Assembly (NCBI RefSeq): GCF_014268495.2
Contig: NZ_CP077087.1
Coordinates: forward strand, 1,677,501-1,741,500
Direction of reading: 5' to 3'
From: Pseudomonas monsensis
Lineage (GTDB): Bacteria > Pseudomonadota > Gammaproteobacteria > Pseudomonadales > Pseudomonadaceae
DNA: 64,000 nucleotides
A program made the translations under genes and the position numbers. Under the pieces are notes generated by a model. That model saw only the letters and a list, made by a program, of their open reading frames with translations. It searched no databases and was not told the origin of the DNA. Shown here one piece after another: positions 1 to 8,492 of the stretch; position 1 is the first letter of the stretch, and each line of letters opens with the position of its first letter.

Positions 1-150
1 CTCCTGCGCGATTTTCAGACTCGACGCATGCCGATGTACCTGGTGCACCCTTATCAGGGCGGTCTGCCGAAACGCACGCAAGTGCTGGCGGACTATCTGA
101 TGGGCTGGTTCAAGCGCAGTGGCGAGGCGCTGGATCGCCTGCCGAAATAG
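1..150 (+). CDS. LysR-family regulator, C-terminal fragment
   Basis: An open frame runs from the window edge to a TAG at 148-150, giving 49 residues that end in GEALDRLPK. The stretch MPMYLVHPYQGGLPKRTQVLADYLMGWF resembles the last strand and helix of the LysR-type effector-binding domain, where such proteins often read 'pl.lvyp..r.lp.rvrafidfl'. The DNA-binding end lies outside the window, so neither the regulon nor the effector can be named. It reads towards, and converges with, the minus-strand bufferin operon that ends at 181. Confidence 0.7.
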   Translation, partial: LLRDFQTRRMPMYLVHPYQGGLPKRTQVLADYLMGWFKRSGEALDRLPK

Positions 151-180
151 CTCTGCAATTCATTTCCAGTGGGATTCTGC

Positions 181-657
181 TCAGCGCGAAAAGTGGCGGG
201 CGATCAGATGGTCAATCGACAGCTTGCCCGGCCCGGTCGTCATCAGGTACAGCAACACGGCCGCCCAGGTGCCGTGGGTCGGATAGGCATCTGGATACAC
301 GAACAGTTGAATGGTCAGGGTCATGCCCAACAGCGCCAGCGCCGAAAACCGCGTAGCGAAGCCGACCAGGATCAGCACCGGGAAGAAGTGTTCGGCAAAC
401 GCGGCCAGGTGCGCGGCGACATCCGGCGACAGTAACGGCACGTGATATTCACTTTTGAACAGCGCAATGGTCGAGTCCGCCAGGCGTGGCCAGCCGAATT
501 GAAACGTGCCGTCGATCAGGTCAATGGCCAACCCTTCGACCTTGGTCTGCCCGGACTTCCAGAACACCGCCGCAATCGAGAAACGCGCAATGAAGGCGAT
601 CAGGCTGTGGGGGATTTTCTCCAGCAGGGCGATGGCGCGGGTGATGAGGTTGTTCAT
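181..657 (-). CDS. DoxX-family membrane protein of the bufferin operon
   Basis: 158 residues with about four hydrophobic segments (near 18-32, 70-105 and 108-140), matching DoxX-family proteins in length and layout. It starts inside the end of the upstream gene: its ATG at 657 overlaps that gene's stop by 4 bp, so translation is probably coupled. DoxX-like proteins are frequent last genes in DUF692/DUF2063 metal-stress operons. A role as membrane partner or redox component of bufferin maturation is inferred from position only. The biochemical function of this subfamily is not established. Confidence 0.85.
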   Translation of the reverse strand: MNNLITRAIALLEKIPHSLIAFIARFSIAAVFWKSGQTKVEGLAIDLIDGTFQFGWPRLADSTIALFKSEYHVPLLSPDVAAHLAAFAEHFFPVLILVGFATRFSALALLGMTLTIQLFVYPDAYPTHGTWAAVLLYLMTTGPGKLSIDHLIARHFSR

Positions 658-1412
658 GGCGATTCCTTGTTTTTCAGGTGGACGATGGCGTTGCTGGCAA
701 TCAACAGCGCGAGGGTGTGGCTGAGGTCGAACGGCGGGCTGTTTTGCGCGGACAGCAACAGCGGTTGGTCATTGAGCAGGTGACGCAGAAACACACTGGC
801 GCCGGGTTCGACGGCAAACACCTCGATGTCGAGGCCGTTGCGCAGCACCAAGGCGTGCTGCCCGTGCCGGGTGTCGATGCCGCTCAGCGTCGCATCACCC
901 TGATGCGCAGCCCAGATCGCAACCACGGCGTAGTGCGAGTCCAGCAAGTGCAGCGACGGATGAAGCTTGAAGCGCAGGTCGCTCAGCGCAGTCGGATCGG
1001 CGAGTGCCGCGGTGATCTGCTCCGGGCGCACCGGCAGTGCATCGCCGGCGTGGTAGGCGCGGGTGCGCAGGCGTTCGAGCCGTGCGACGTCGGCCAGATA
1101 CGGCACGCTCGCTGCCGGCTCGAATGCGTCGAGGAAGGCTGGCAGCGCTTCGCCGTAGCGACTCATCAACGGGGTTTCTGGCGGGTGTTGTTGTACGAAA
1201 ACAGCGGCCATGGCGCGGAAAAAATCCTCGCCGACCAATTGCTGCACCACCGGATAGCTGTCCGCCAACGCGTTGATCAGCGAACTCTGCACATTGTTGC
1301 GATACACCGAAAACCGACTGGCCGGATCGGCCCCGTTGGCACTGCACAGCCCATCGGGGCAGGGCAATTGCGGGTCGAGTAGCGCGGCAGCAAAAGCCGC
1401 TTGATGACTCAT
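654..1412 (-). CDS. BufC/HvfC-type DUF2063 partner protein
   Basis: 252 residues. The N-terminal part carries the DUF2063 pattern: FAAALLDP near the start, then RFSVYRNNV and a helical stretch with LADSYPVVQQLVGEDFF. This family is the dedicated partner of DUF692 (MNIO) enzymes, thought to bind the precursor peptide and present it to the enzyme. Start and stop overlap both neighbours by 4 bp (ATGA type), which points to one transcript with coupled translation. The older label 'putative DNA-binding domain' for this family is not supported by context. Confidence 0.88.
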   Translation of the reverse strand: MSHQAAFAAALLDPQLPCPDGLCSANGADPASRFSVYRNNVQSSLINALADSYPVVQQLVGEDFFRAMAAVFVQQHPPETPLMSRYGEALPAFLDAFEPAASVPYLADVARLERLRTRAYHAGDALPVRPEQITAALADPTALSDLRFKLHPSLHLLDSHYAVVAIWAAHQGDATLSGIDTRHGQHALVLRNGLDIEVFAVEPGASVFLRHLLNDQPLLLSAQNSPPFDLSHTLALLIASNAIVHLKNKESP

Positions 1413-2305
1413 GACCGGACTCCCGCACCGAGCAGTATTTCGTCGGCCTGCCGTGCCTCGGCCAGCAGCACATTGAAGGCCGGGACCTGATTGTCACGTT
1501 CGATCAGCGTCGCTACCGGGCCGATACGCTCCAGCGCTTGTCGGTACAAGGCCCAAACGGTTTGATCAACCGGCGCTCCGTGATCGTCGATCAGCAAGCG
1601 GTCACCGAGGCTGTCGCAATCTTCGGCAAACCCGGCCAGATGAATCTCACCGACGGCGTGCAGCGGCAGCGCGTTGAGGTAGGCCTGCGGATCGCGTTGA
1701 TGGTTGATGCAAGAGACGTAGACGTTGTTGACGTCGAGCAGCAAGCCACAGCCGCTGCGACGGATGACTTCACTGATGAAGTCGGCTTCGTCGAGGGTCG
1801 AGTGTTGGAAGGCCAGATAGGTCGCCGGATTTTCCAGCAGCATCGGGCGTTTGAGGGTGTTCTGCACCTGGTCGATATGCGCGCAGACGCGGTTCAGCGT
1901 CGGCGTGTCGTAGGCCAGTGGCAGCAGGTCATTGAGGAACACCGGGCCGTGGCTCGACCAGGCCAGGTGTTCGGAAAAGGATTGGGGTTGATAACGCTCG
2001 ATCAGCCCGGCCAGACGCTTGAGGTGCTCTGTGTCCAGTGGCCCTTCGGCACCGATGGACAGGCCGACACCGTGCAGCGACAGCGGATACTGTTCGCGGA
2101 TCAAACCGAGAAAATGATGAAACGGACCGCCGTCCACCATGTAGTTTTCGGCGTGGACTTCGAAGAAGCCGAGGTCCGGTAGTGAGCCGAGCACTTCACG
2201 AAAGTGCCCGGTCTTGAGCCCCAGCCCGGCACGGGGCGGGAGCCCGGGGAGGGCTGCCTGAGTGCGGGGTGGGACAGGTTCGTCGAGGGTGAACATGATC
2301 GTCAC
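1409..2305 (-). CDS. BufB/HvfB-type DUF692 multinuclear non-haem iron enzyme
   Basis: 298 residues, the usual size for the DUF692 TIM-barrel (MNIO) family. Candidate metal ligands sit in conserved blocks: HAENYM near 50, LHGVGLSIG near 77, SEHLAW near 110, LLENPATYL, LLDVNNVYVS, EIHLAGF and LIERDN towards the end. Family members oxidise cysteines of a ribosomal peptide; bufferin enzymes are reported to form thiooxazole rings. It follows the precursor gene by 16 bp and overlaps the DUF2063 gene by 4 bp. The most likely substrate is the four-Cys peptide encoded just upstream. Confidence 0.9.
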   Translation of the reverse strand: MTIMFTLDEPVPPRTQAALPGLPPRAGLGLKTGHFREVLGSLPDLGFFEVHAENYMVDGGPFHHFLGLIREQYPLSLHGVGLSIGAEGPLDTEHLKRLAGLIERYQPQSFSEHLAWSSHGPVFLNDLLPLAYDTPTLNRVCAHIDQVQNTLKRPMLLENPATYLAFQHSTLDEADFISEVIRRSGCGLLLDVNNVYVSCINHQRDPQAYLNALPLHAVGEIHLAGFAEDCDSLGDRLLIDDHGAPVDQTVWALYRQALERIGPVATLIERDNQVPAFNVLLAEARQADEILLGAGVRS

Positions 2306-2321
2306 TCAGGCAGGCCGCAGG

Positions 2322-2627
2322 TCAGGACTTGGCTTTGAACGCTTCCATCTGACCGAAGCCGGTCGGCGAGGTCTTGCTCTCGGTGGTGGCGCAGGTGCCT
2401 TTCGGAACCAGTTTCCAGGCGTTGGCCTGGTAGTCCATTTTCGACGTGCCGGCACAGGTGGTGCCTGCACCAGCGGCGCAATCGTTTTTGCCTTTCAAGG
2501 CCACGCCGAAGCATTTTTCCATGTTGGCGTCGGCCGCCTGGGCGGTGGAGACAGTGGCGATGCTCAGAGCGGAACCGAGGGCCAGAACCAGGGCGGTGGC
2601 GGACAGGGTGCGGGTGGTAGCAGTCAT
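2322..2627 (-). CDS. BufA1-type bufferin precursor (DUF2282), exported Cys peptide
   Basis: 101 residues. An N-terminal signal peptide runs to about residue 31 (TVSTAQA, then AD). The mature part has exactly four cysteines, at 39, 50, 58 and 79, in the DUF2282 pattern EKCFGVA, KNDCAAG, TTCAGTSK and VPKGTC. These peptides are the substrates of the neighbouring DUF692/DUF2063 pair; after modification they are thought to buffer copper in the periplasm. It is the first gene of the four-gene minus-strand operon. Its leader contains a perfect inverted repeat (2659-2679). Assignment rests on motif and operon; metal specificity is unknown here. Confidence 0.9.
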   Translation of the reverse strand: MTATTRTLSATALVLALGSALSIATVSTAQAADANMEKCFGVALKGKNDCAAGAGTTCAGTSKMDYQANAWKLVPKGTCATTESKTSPTGFGQMEAFKAKS

Positions 2628-2658
2628 GATGTCTCTCCAGATTTGAACTTGGGTTTTG

Positions 2659-2679
2659 CAAGCAAAGTGCGCTTGCTTG
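2659..2679. promoter_or_regulatory. Perfect inverted repeat in the bufferin operon leader
   Basis: CAAGCAA, a 7-base spacer, then TTGCTTG lies 32-52 bp upstream of the precursor start. Exact arms and position suggest an operator or a leader structure. No known regulator motif is recognised. Confidence 0.4.
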
Positions 2680-2790
2680 TCCCTCTAGAGAAACGAGGCG
2701 GCGTGGCGTTACAGCTCACTCAAAATCTTTTTGAAAAAACGCAAAACTCCTACAAGGGATTTTTGGAGGATCTGAAGATCGAGCAGGCAC

Positions 2791-2814
2791 AAAAAAACGG
2801 CCCGAAGGCCGTTT
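2791..2814 (-). terminator. Intrinsic terminator after livF
   Basis: AAACGGCC-CGAA-GGCCGTTT, with seven A on the plus strand that become a U tract in the minus-strand transcript, 20 bp past the livF stop. It insulates the transporter operon from the bufferin operon. Confidence 0.85.
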
Positions 2815-2833
2815 CTTTGTTCAGAGCAAAGCA

Positions 2834-3535
2834 TCAACCGCCCAGATACGCCTCGCGTACTTTCGGGTCGGTCAGCAGCGCTTCACCGGTGCCTTGCATC
2901 ACCACCCGGCCGTTCTCCAGAACATAGGCACGGTCGGCGATTTTCAGCGCCTGGTTGGCGTTCTGCTCGACCAGGAACACCGTCACACCGTCCTTACGCA
3001 GCTGTTCGATGATGTCGAAGATCTGCTGGATGATGATCGGCGCCAGGCCCAGCGACGGCTCGTCGAGCAGCAGCAGTTTCGGCTTGCTCATCAGCGCCCG
3101 GCCGATGGCGAGCATCTGCTGTTCGCCGCCGGACATGGTGCCGCCGCGCTGATTGAAGCGTTCTTTCAGGCGCGGGAACAGGCCGAGGACCTTGTCCATT
3201 TGCTCCTGATAGTCGCCCTTGTCGGTGAAGAAGCCGCCCATGGACAGGTTTTCTTCAACGGTCAGACGGGCGAACACCCGACGACCTTCCGGCACCACGG
3301 CGATGCTCTTGCGCATGATCTGCGACGAATCCTGGCCGACCAACTCCTCACCCATGTAGCGGATGCTGCCGCTGTGCGCCTGCGGTGAACCGCAGAGCGT
3401 CATCAGCAGCGTGGACTTGCCGGCCCCGTTGGCGCCGATCAGGGTCACGATCTCGCCCTGGCGGACTTCGACGTTGACGCTGTGCAGGGCCTGGATCTTG
3501 CCGTAGAAGGTGGAAACGTTTTCGAACTGCAGCAT
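2834..3535 (-). CDS. livF: Branched-chain amino-acid ABC transporter ATPase LivF/BraG
   Basis: 233 residues, the normal LivF length. Walker A GANGAGKST is at 34-42, the ABC signature SGGEQ at 135-139 and the Walker B LLLLDEP at 154-160. LivF and LivG form the ATPase pair on the cytoplasmic side of the LivH/LivM channel, driving uptake of Leu, Ile, Val and sometimes Ala. It is the last gene of livHMGF: the livG stop is immediately upstream with no gap, and a strong terminator follows. This is core metabolism with nothing unusual seen. Confidence 0.97.
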   Translation of the reverse strand: MLQFENVSTFYGKIQALHSVNVEVRQGEIVTLIGANGAGKSTLLMTLCGSPQAHSGSIRYMGEELVGQDSSQIMRKSIAVVPEGRRVFARLTVEENLSMGGFFTDKGDYQEQMDKVLGLFPRLKERFNQRGGTMSGGEQQMLAIGRALMSKPKLLLLDEPSLGLAPIIIQQIFDIIEQLRKDGVTVFLVEQNANQALKIADRAYVLENGRVVMQGTGEALLTDPKVREAYLGG

Positions 3536-4303
3536 TTACGCTTCCCCCAGGTAGGCTTTGATCACTTCAGGATTATCGCGGATCTGTTCCGGCGTACCGT
3601 CGGCCAGAGGCGTGCCCTGGTTGATCACGACGATGTGGTCGGAAATGCTCATGACCAGTTTCATGTCGTGTTCGATCAGCAGCACGGTGACGTTGTGCTC
3701 TTCCCGCAACACGCTGATCAGCGCCTTGAGATCTTCGGTTTCCTTCGGGTTAAGACCGGCCGCCGGTTCGTCGAGCATGAGGATCCGCGGACGGGTCATC
3801 ATGCAGCGGGCGATTTCCAGACGCCGTTGCTGACCGTAGGCCAGGGTTCCGGCGGTACGGTTGGCGAACTCTTTGAGGTTGACCTTTTCCAGCCAGTACT
3901 CGGCAAACTCCATCGCCTCGCGCTCGCTCTTGCGAAACGCCGGGGTCTTGAACAGGCCGGACAGGAAGTTGGTGTTCAAGTGACGGTGCTGGGCGATCAA
4001 CAGGTTCTCGACCGCGGTCATTTCCTTGAACAAACGCACGTTCTGGAAGGTGCGCACCACGCCTTTGAGGGCGATCTTGTGGCCCGGCAAGCCCTGAATC
4101 GGCTCGCCGTCCAAAAGGATGCTGCCGCCGGTAGGCTGATAGAAACCGGTCAGGCAGTTGAACACGGTGGTCTTGCCCGCGCCGTTTGGCCCGATCAAGG
4201 CAACCACCTGTTTTTCCTTGACGGTCAGGGCCACGCCATTGACCGCCAGCAAGCCGCCGAAGCGCATGCTCAGGTTTTCGACTTTAAGAATCTCGCGGCT
4301 CAT
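3536..4303 (-). CDS. livG: Branched-chain amino-acid ABC transporter ATPase LivG/BraF
   Basis: 255 residues. Walker A GPNGAGKTT at 38-46, the signature region as LAYGQQRRLEIARC, then Walker B LMLDEPAAGLNP. The AYGQQR form of the signature and the 'DEPAAGLNP' Walker B are typical of LivG rather than LivF. Its ATG overlaps the stop of livM by 4 bp and its own stop abuts the livF start, so the four genes are almost certainly cotranscribed and translationally coupled. Confidence 0.97.
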   Translation of the reverse strand: MSREILKVENLSMRFGGLLAVNGVALTVKEKQVVALIGPNGAGKTTVFNCLTGFYQPTGGSILLDGEPIQGLPGHKIALKGVVRTFQNVRLFKEMTAVENLLIAQHRHLNTNFLSGLFKTPAFRKSEREAMEFAEYWLEKVNLKEFANRTAGTLAYGQQRRLEIARCMMTRPRILMLDEPAAGLNPKETEDLKALISVLREEHNVTVLLIEHDMKLVMSISDHIVVINQGTPLADGTPEQIRDNPEVIKAYLGEA

Positions 4304-5556
4304 TTTCGCAACTCCATATGTGGGCGTTGCATCGGCAGCAGACCTTGTGGACGCCAGATCATCATCAACACCATCAGGGCACCGAACATCAACATGCGGT
4401 ACTCGCTGAACTCACGCATCATTTCCGGCAACAGGATCATCACCACGGCCGCGAGAATCACGCCCAGTTGTGAGCCCATGCCACCCAGCACGACGATGGC
4501 GAGGATGATCGCCGACTCGATGAAGGTGAACGATTCCGGGGTTACCAGACCCTGACGGGCGGCGAAGAAGCTGCCGGCGAAACCGGCGAAGCTCGCACCG
4601 AGGGTGAAGGCCGACAGCTTGATCACGGTTGGATTCAGACCCAGTGCACGGCAAGCGATTTCATCTTCACGCAGCGCTTCCCACGCACGGCCGATTGGCA
4701 TGCGCAGCAGACGGTTGATGATGAACAGCGCCGCCAGCGCCAGCAACAACGCAACCAGGTAGAGGAAAATCACCTTGTTGATCGAGTTGTATTCGAGGCC
4801 GAAGTACTCGTGGAACGTCTGCAGACCTTCCGCCGCCTTACGTTCAAAGGTCAGGCCGAAGAACGTCGGTTTCTCGATATTGCTGATGCCGTTCGGGCCA
4901 CCCGTGATATCGGTCAGGTTACGCAGGAACAGACGGATGATCTCGCCGAAACCGAGGGTCACGATCGCCAGATAGTCACCGCGCAGACGCAACACCGGGA
5001 AGCCCAGCAGGAAGCCGAACGTCGCCGCCATCAGGCCGGCAATCGGCAGGCAGATCCAGAAGCTCAGGCCGTAGTAGTGCGACAGCAGCGCGTAGCTGTA
5101 GGCGCCGACGGCGTAGAAGCCGACGTAACCGAGGTCGAGCAGACCGGCCAGTCCCACGACGATGTTCAGACCGAGGCCGAGCATCACGTAGATCAGGATC
5201 AGCGTGGCGATGTCCACCGCGCCACGCGAACCGAAGAACGGCCACACCAGCGCGCCGATGATCAGCGCAATGATGAAGTAGCGTTGGGTGGTCGGCAGGG
5301 TCAGGAAGTTACTCGCCTTGGCCGGGATCAGCGGCAAGCCTGGCGAGGATTTCCACGCCTTGCTGATCTGCTGGTTGAACAGCACCCGCAGGAACATCAG
5401 CACCGAGCAGATGGCGATGGTCGCCAGAATCATCGGGCTGGTGTTATGCACTTCGAGGTTGATGCCGACGATGGTCAGTTTCAGACCGAGTACCGGGTAG
5501 GCCACGGCCCACACCAGCAAGGCACTGAACAGTGCCTGTTTAAGATTCCTAGTCAT
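4300..5556 (-). CDS. livM: Branched-chain amino-acid ABC permease LivM/BraE
   Basis: 418 residues. A hydrophobic N-terminal extension is followed by the LivM core, with GLGLNIVVGLAGLLDLGYVGFYAVGAY and the permease loop GDYLAIVTLGFGEIIRLFLRN, and then RMPIGRAWEALREDEIACRALG, the cytoplasmic coupling loop of this family. The extra N-terminal segment is usual for pseudomonad LivM. It overlaps livH and livG by 4 bp each. It partners LivH to form the inner-membrane channel. Confidence 0.96.
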   Translation of the reverse strand: MTRNLKQALFSALLVWAVAYPVLGLKLTIVGINLEVHNTSPMILATIAICSVLMFLRVLFNQQISKAWKSSPGLPLIPAKASNFLTLPTTQRYFIIALIIGALVWPFFGSRGAVDIATLILIYVMLGLGLNIVVGLAGLLDLGYVGFYAVGAYSYALLSHYYGLSFWICLPIAGLMAATFGFLLGFPVLRLRGDYLAIVTLGFGEIIRLFLRNLTDITGGPNGISNIEKPTFFGLTFERKAAEGLQTFHEYFGLEYNSINKVIFLYLVALLLALAALFIINRLLRMPIGRAWEALREDEIACRALGLNPTVIKLSAFTLGASFAGFAGSFFAARQGLVTPESFTFIESAIILAIVVLGGMGSQLGVILAAVVMILLPEMMREFSEYRMLMFGALMVLMMIWRPQGLLPMQRPHMELRK

Positions 5557-6476
5557 ACTTTCTCAACCTCCGGACGGCCCAGAATGCCGGTCGGACGGAA
5601 CAACAGCACCAGAACCAACAAGCCGAAAGCCACGACGTCCTTGTACTGGTCGCCGAAGATATCGGCACCAAAGGCTTCCGCCACCCCAAGCACCAACCCG
5701 CCGAGCATGGCGCCGGGGATGCTGCCGATGCCGCCGAGTACTGCCGCGGTAAAGGCTTTGAGGCCGACGAGGAAACCGGCGTTCGGGTTGATCACACCGT
5801 ATTGCATGCTCAGCAGCACAGCCGCGATGGCCGCCAGCGCAGCACCAATGACGAAGGTCAGGGCGATGATGTTGTTGGTGTTGATGCCCAGCAGGTTGGC
5901 CATCTTGATGTCTTCGGCGCAGGCGCGGCAGGCGCGACCCAGGCGAGAACGGGAGATGAACAGCGTCAGGCCGAGCATGGCGACCAGGGTCACCACGAAC
6001 ACCACGATTTGCATGTAGGAAATCAGCACTTCATGTGCGCCACCTGGCCCGATGGAGAAGTTGCCGGGGATCAGGTTGGGGATGGATTTGTCCTTGGAGT
6101 CTTGCGCCAGCAGCACCGTGTTCTGCAGGAAGATCGACATACCGATGGCCGAGATCAGCGGGATCAGACGGTTGCTGCCGCGCAGGGGGCGGTAGGCGAT
6201 CCGTTCGATGCTGTAACCGTAGGAACTTGTCACGACGATGCTCGCGATGAAGGCTGCGGTCATCAACAGCGGGACGTTGTCGATTCCCATCATGGCCAGC
6301 CCGGCGATGGCGATGAACGCCACGTAGGAGCCGATCATGTACACCTCGCCGTGGGCGAAGTTGATCATTCCAATGATGCCGTAAACCATCGTATAGCCGA
6401 TGGCAATCAGGGCATACGTGCTGCCAATGGTCAGACCATTAACCAGCTGCTGGAAGAAGTGATAGAGGTCAGGCAT
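5553..6476 (-). CDS. livH: Branched-chain amino-acid ABC permease LivH/BraD
   Basis: 307 residues, the standard LivH length, with about eight hydrophobic segments. The conserved starts LVNGLTIGSTYALIAIGYTMVYGIIGMINFAHGEVYM and the coupling loop GRACRACAEDIKMANLLGI are clear. It is the first permease gene after braC. The 230-bp gap to braC holds a strong hairpin, so livHMGF is probably expressed below braC through read-through, or from its own weaker promoter. Confidence 0.97.
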   Translation of the reverse strand: MPDLYHFFQQLVNGLTIGSTYALIAIGYTMVYGIIGMINFAHGEVYMIGSYVAFIAIAGLAMMGIDNVPLLMTAAFIASIVVTSSYGYSIERIAYRPLRGSNRLIPLISAIGMSIFLQNTVLLAQDSKDKSIPNLIPGNFSIGPGGAHEVLISYMQIVVFVVTLVAMLGLTLFISRSRLGRACRACAEDIKMANLLGINTNNIIALTFVIGAALAAIAAVLLSMQYGVINPNAGFLVGLKAFTAAVLGGIGSIPGAMLGGLVLGVAEAFGADIFGDQYKDVVAFGLLVLVLLFRPTGILGRPEVEKV

Positions 6477-6656
6477 TACAACGCTCCTAAAAACCTGATA
6501 CGCATTTCACTGGTGGAGTCATTTTCCCGCCCGGCCCCGTGGATCTGTATCCACTTCGAATCCGGGTTTTGCCAGCGAACCGCTGATGACGGTTTTGAGA
6601 TTTTCAGGTGGGGAGACTGGCGGATCACGCCAGCGCGGCCCATACATTCGTAAAAC

Positions 6657-6682
6657 AAAGCCCACGGCACGCCGTGGGCTTT
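6657..6682 (-). terminator. Hairpin between braC and livH (terminator or attenuator)
   Basis: AAAGCCCACGG-CACG-CCGTGGGCTTT, an 11-bp perfect stem 25 bp past the braC stop and 180 bp before livH. The run after it is short (TTTGTTTTA on the minus strand), so termination is probably partial. That would give more binding protein than permease, as is common for such operons. Confidence 0.75.
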
Positions 6683-6706
6683 ATTGGCAGTCAGTCAGGG
6701 CGCGCC

Positions 6707-7834
6707 TTACTGAGGCGAAGCTTCAGTTTTCGGTTTGCCGAAGTGCCACTCGTAAACCACAAACTTGAAGTCCTTCAGGTCGCCCTTGGCGTCGAAGCTC
6801 AGGTCGCCGGTCGGGGTCTTGAAGGTGCCGGCGTGAATGGCTTCGGCCACTTTGGCAGTGTCTTCGGATTTGGCTGCGGTGATACCGCCGGCAATCACTT
6901 CAACCGCCGAGTAGGAAGGGAACACGAACGGGCCGCTCGGGTCTTCTTTCTTCGCCTTGAATGCATCTGCCAGGGCGACGTTGGCCGGATCCTGGTCGAA
7001 GGATTTCGGCAGGGTTACCAGCAGACCTTCGGAAGCGTCTTTGGCGATCTGCGAAATGGAGTCGTTACCCACGCCTTCCGGACCCATGAACTTGGCTTTC
7101 AGGCCTTTTTCCTGGGATTGACGCAGGATCAGACCCAGCTCCGGGTGGTAGCCGCCGTAGTAAACGAAGTCGACGTTGGCTTGCTTGAGTTTGGCGATGA
7201 TCGAGGAGAAGTCCTTGTCGCCGGCATTGACGCCTTCGAACACGGCGACTTTCACGCCTTTCTTCTCGAGGGTAGCTTTAACGGCGGTGGCGATGCCTTC
7301 ACCGTATTGCTGTTTGTCGTGCAGGACGGCAACGATTTTCGGTTTCACGTGATCGGCAATGTAGTTACCGGCGGCAGGGCCCTGGGCGCTGTCCAGACCG
7401 ATAGTACGGAAGACCATTTTGTAACCACGGGCGGTGATGTCCGGGCTGGTGGCAGCCGGGGTGATCATGATCACGCCTTCGTCTTCGTAGATGTCCGAAG
7501 CCGGTTGAGTGGAGCTGGAGCACAGGTGACCGACCACGAACTTGACGCCGTCGTTGACGACCTTGTTCGCGACCGCTACGGCTTGTTTCGGATCGCAGGC
7601 GTCATCGTATTCAACGGCTTCGAGTTTCTTGCCGTCGACGCCGCCCTTGGCGTTGATCTGCTCGATGGCCATTTTCGCGCCACTGAACTGCATGTCGCCG
7701 TATTGGGCTACTGGACCGGTCTTTGGACCGGCGATACCGATTTTGATGGTGTCAGCTGCGAACGAATGGCTGGCAACCCCGGCCAGAACCATAGCGGCAA
7801 ACAGTTTGGAAATCTGCTTAGTAGCCTTAGTCAT
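6707..7834 (-). CDS. braC: Branched-chain amino-acid periplasmic binding protein BraC/LivK
   Basis: 375 residues with a signal peptide ending near 26 (GVASHSFA, then ADTIKIGIAGP). The mature start DTIKIGIAGPKTGPVAQYGDMQFSGAKMAIEQIN is the hallmark of the Leu/Ile/Val-binding family. The family disulphide is present (DACDPK near 79 and GHLCSSST near 102). It captures ligand in the periplasm and delivers it to LivHM. It is separated from livH by a terminator-like hairpin, consistent with its higher required stoichiometry. Confidence 0.96.
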   Translation of the reverse strand: MTKATKQISKLFAAMVLAGVASHSFAADTIKIGIAGPKTGPVAQYGDMQFSGAKMAIEQINAKGGVDGKKLEAVEYDDACDPKQAVAVANKVVNDGVKFVVGHLCSSSTQPASDIYEDEGVIMITPAATSPDITARGYKMVFRTIGLDSAQGPAAGNYIADHVKPKIVAVLHDKQQYGEGIATAVKATLEKKGVKVAVFEGVNAGDKDFSSIIAKLKQANVDFVYYGGYHPELGLILRQSQEKGLKAKFMGPEGVGNDSISQIAKDASEGLLVTLPKSFDQDPANVALADAFKAKKEDPSGPFVFPSYSAVEVIAGGITAAKSEDTAKVAEAIHAGTFKTPTGDLSFDAKGDLKDFKFVVYEWHFGKPKTEASPQ

Positions 7835-8186
7835 AGTGCTCCACTCTTACTGTTGTATTTTTTTAGAGTCCTGGCGCCGTAGCAGCAGAACCGGGTCAGA
7901 TATCTTTGCGATACCCTCCGGAAATGCCCCCGGCAACTGTACCGGTACAGTGTAGAGCGCCGGTTGTTAGCCTGGGAAGCGGGCGCCGAGGGGCAAAACT
8001 TGAGGGTGTCGCATTTTTGAATGAAAAAGACAGAATTGCGGCGGGGCGATCGTGGGCATATAGCTCAATCAGCAGCATTCCCTGGCGTTCCTGCTCTTTT
8101 CGTTCGGTGCAGCCCTTTGCAACCGGGTTTTTCTGGCGGACCACCGACGTTATCATTCGCGCCGATTTCTTTTCCGGACAGTTCCC
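7835..8186. other. Divergent intergenic region, braC / DUF2288 gene
   Basis: About 350 bp between divergent starts. It must hold the braC promoter on the minus strand and the promoter for the small plus-strand gene. It contains an imperfect pair GTACCGGTAC-like at about 7938-7949 and a T-rich block at 7853-7864. I see no convincing operator or RNA gene. Frames of 60-100 codons here overlap each other on both strands and look spurious. Confidence 0.5.
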
Positions 8187-8492
8187 ATGAATCAAGAACC
8201 TAGCACCCTCTATGCCAAGCTGCTTGGTGAAACCGCATCTATTACCTGGAAAGAGTTGGAGCCGTTCTTTGCCAAGGGTGCCCTATTGTGGGTCGACCCT
8301 GACCTGGATTTGATCGCTGCCGCCGAGGCCGTGGCCTCGGACGACGGCGAGAAAGTGGCTGCCTGGCTGGCCGAAGACAAGGTCGGCAAGCTGTCTGAAA
8401 CGCGGGCGCTGGATATTTTCGAGCGCGATCCCGAGATGTGGGCGGTGGTGGTTCGGCCTTGGATTCTGGTCCAGGAAAGGGCGCGCAGTTGA
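8187..8492 (+). CDS. DUF2288 domain protein
   Basis: 101 residues, acidic, no signal peptide or membrane segment. The core TLYAKLLGETASITWKELEPFFAKGALLWVDPDLDLIAAA matches the DUF2288 family, and the second half, VAAWLAEDKVGKLS, then FERDPEMWAVVVRPWILVQE, fits the usual full length. Function is unknown in all members I know of. It sits alone, followed by a terminator, and converges on the tubulin-like gene. Confidence 0.85.
   Translation: MNQEPSTLYAKLLGETASITWKELEPFFAKGALLWVDPDLDLIAAAEAVASDDGEKVAAWLAEDKVGKLSETRALDIFERDPEMWAVVVRPWILVQERARS

Noticed and set aside
2691..2713. ECF-type promoter for the bufferin operon
   Set aside because: A GTAAC and a CGTTT are present on the minus strand but 12 bp apart, too short for usual ECF promoters.
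7896..8195. Overlapping 60-99 codon frames on both strands between braC and the DUF2288 gene
   Set aside because: They overlap one another, lack ribosome sites and show no family pattern. They occupy a promoter region.
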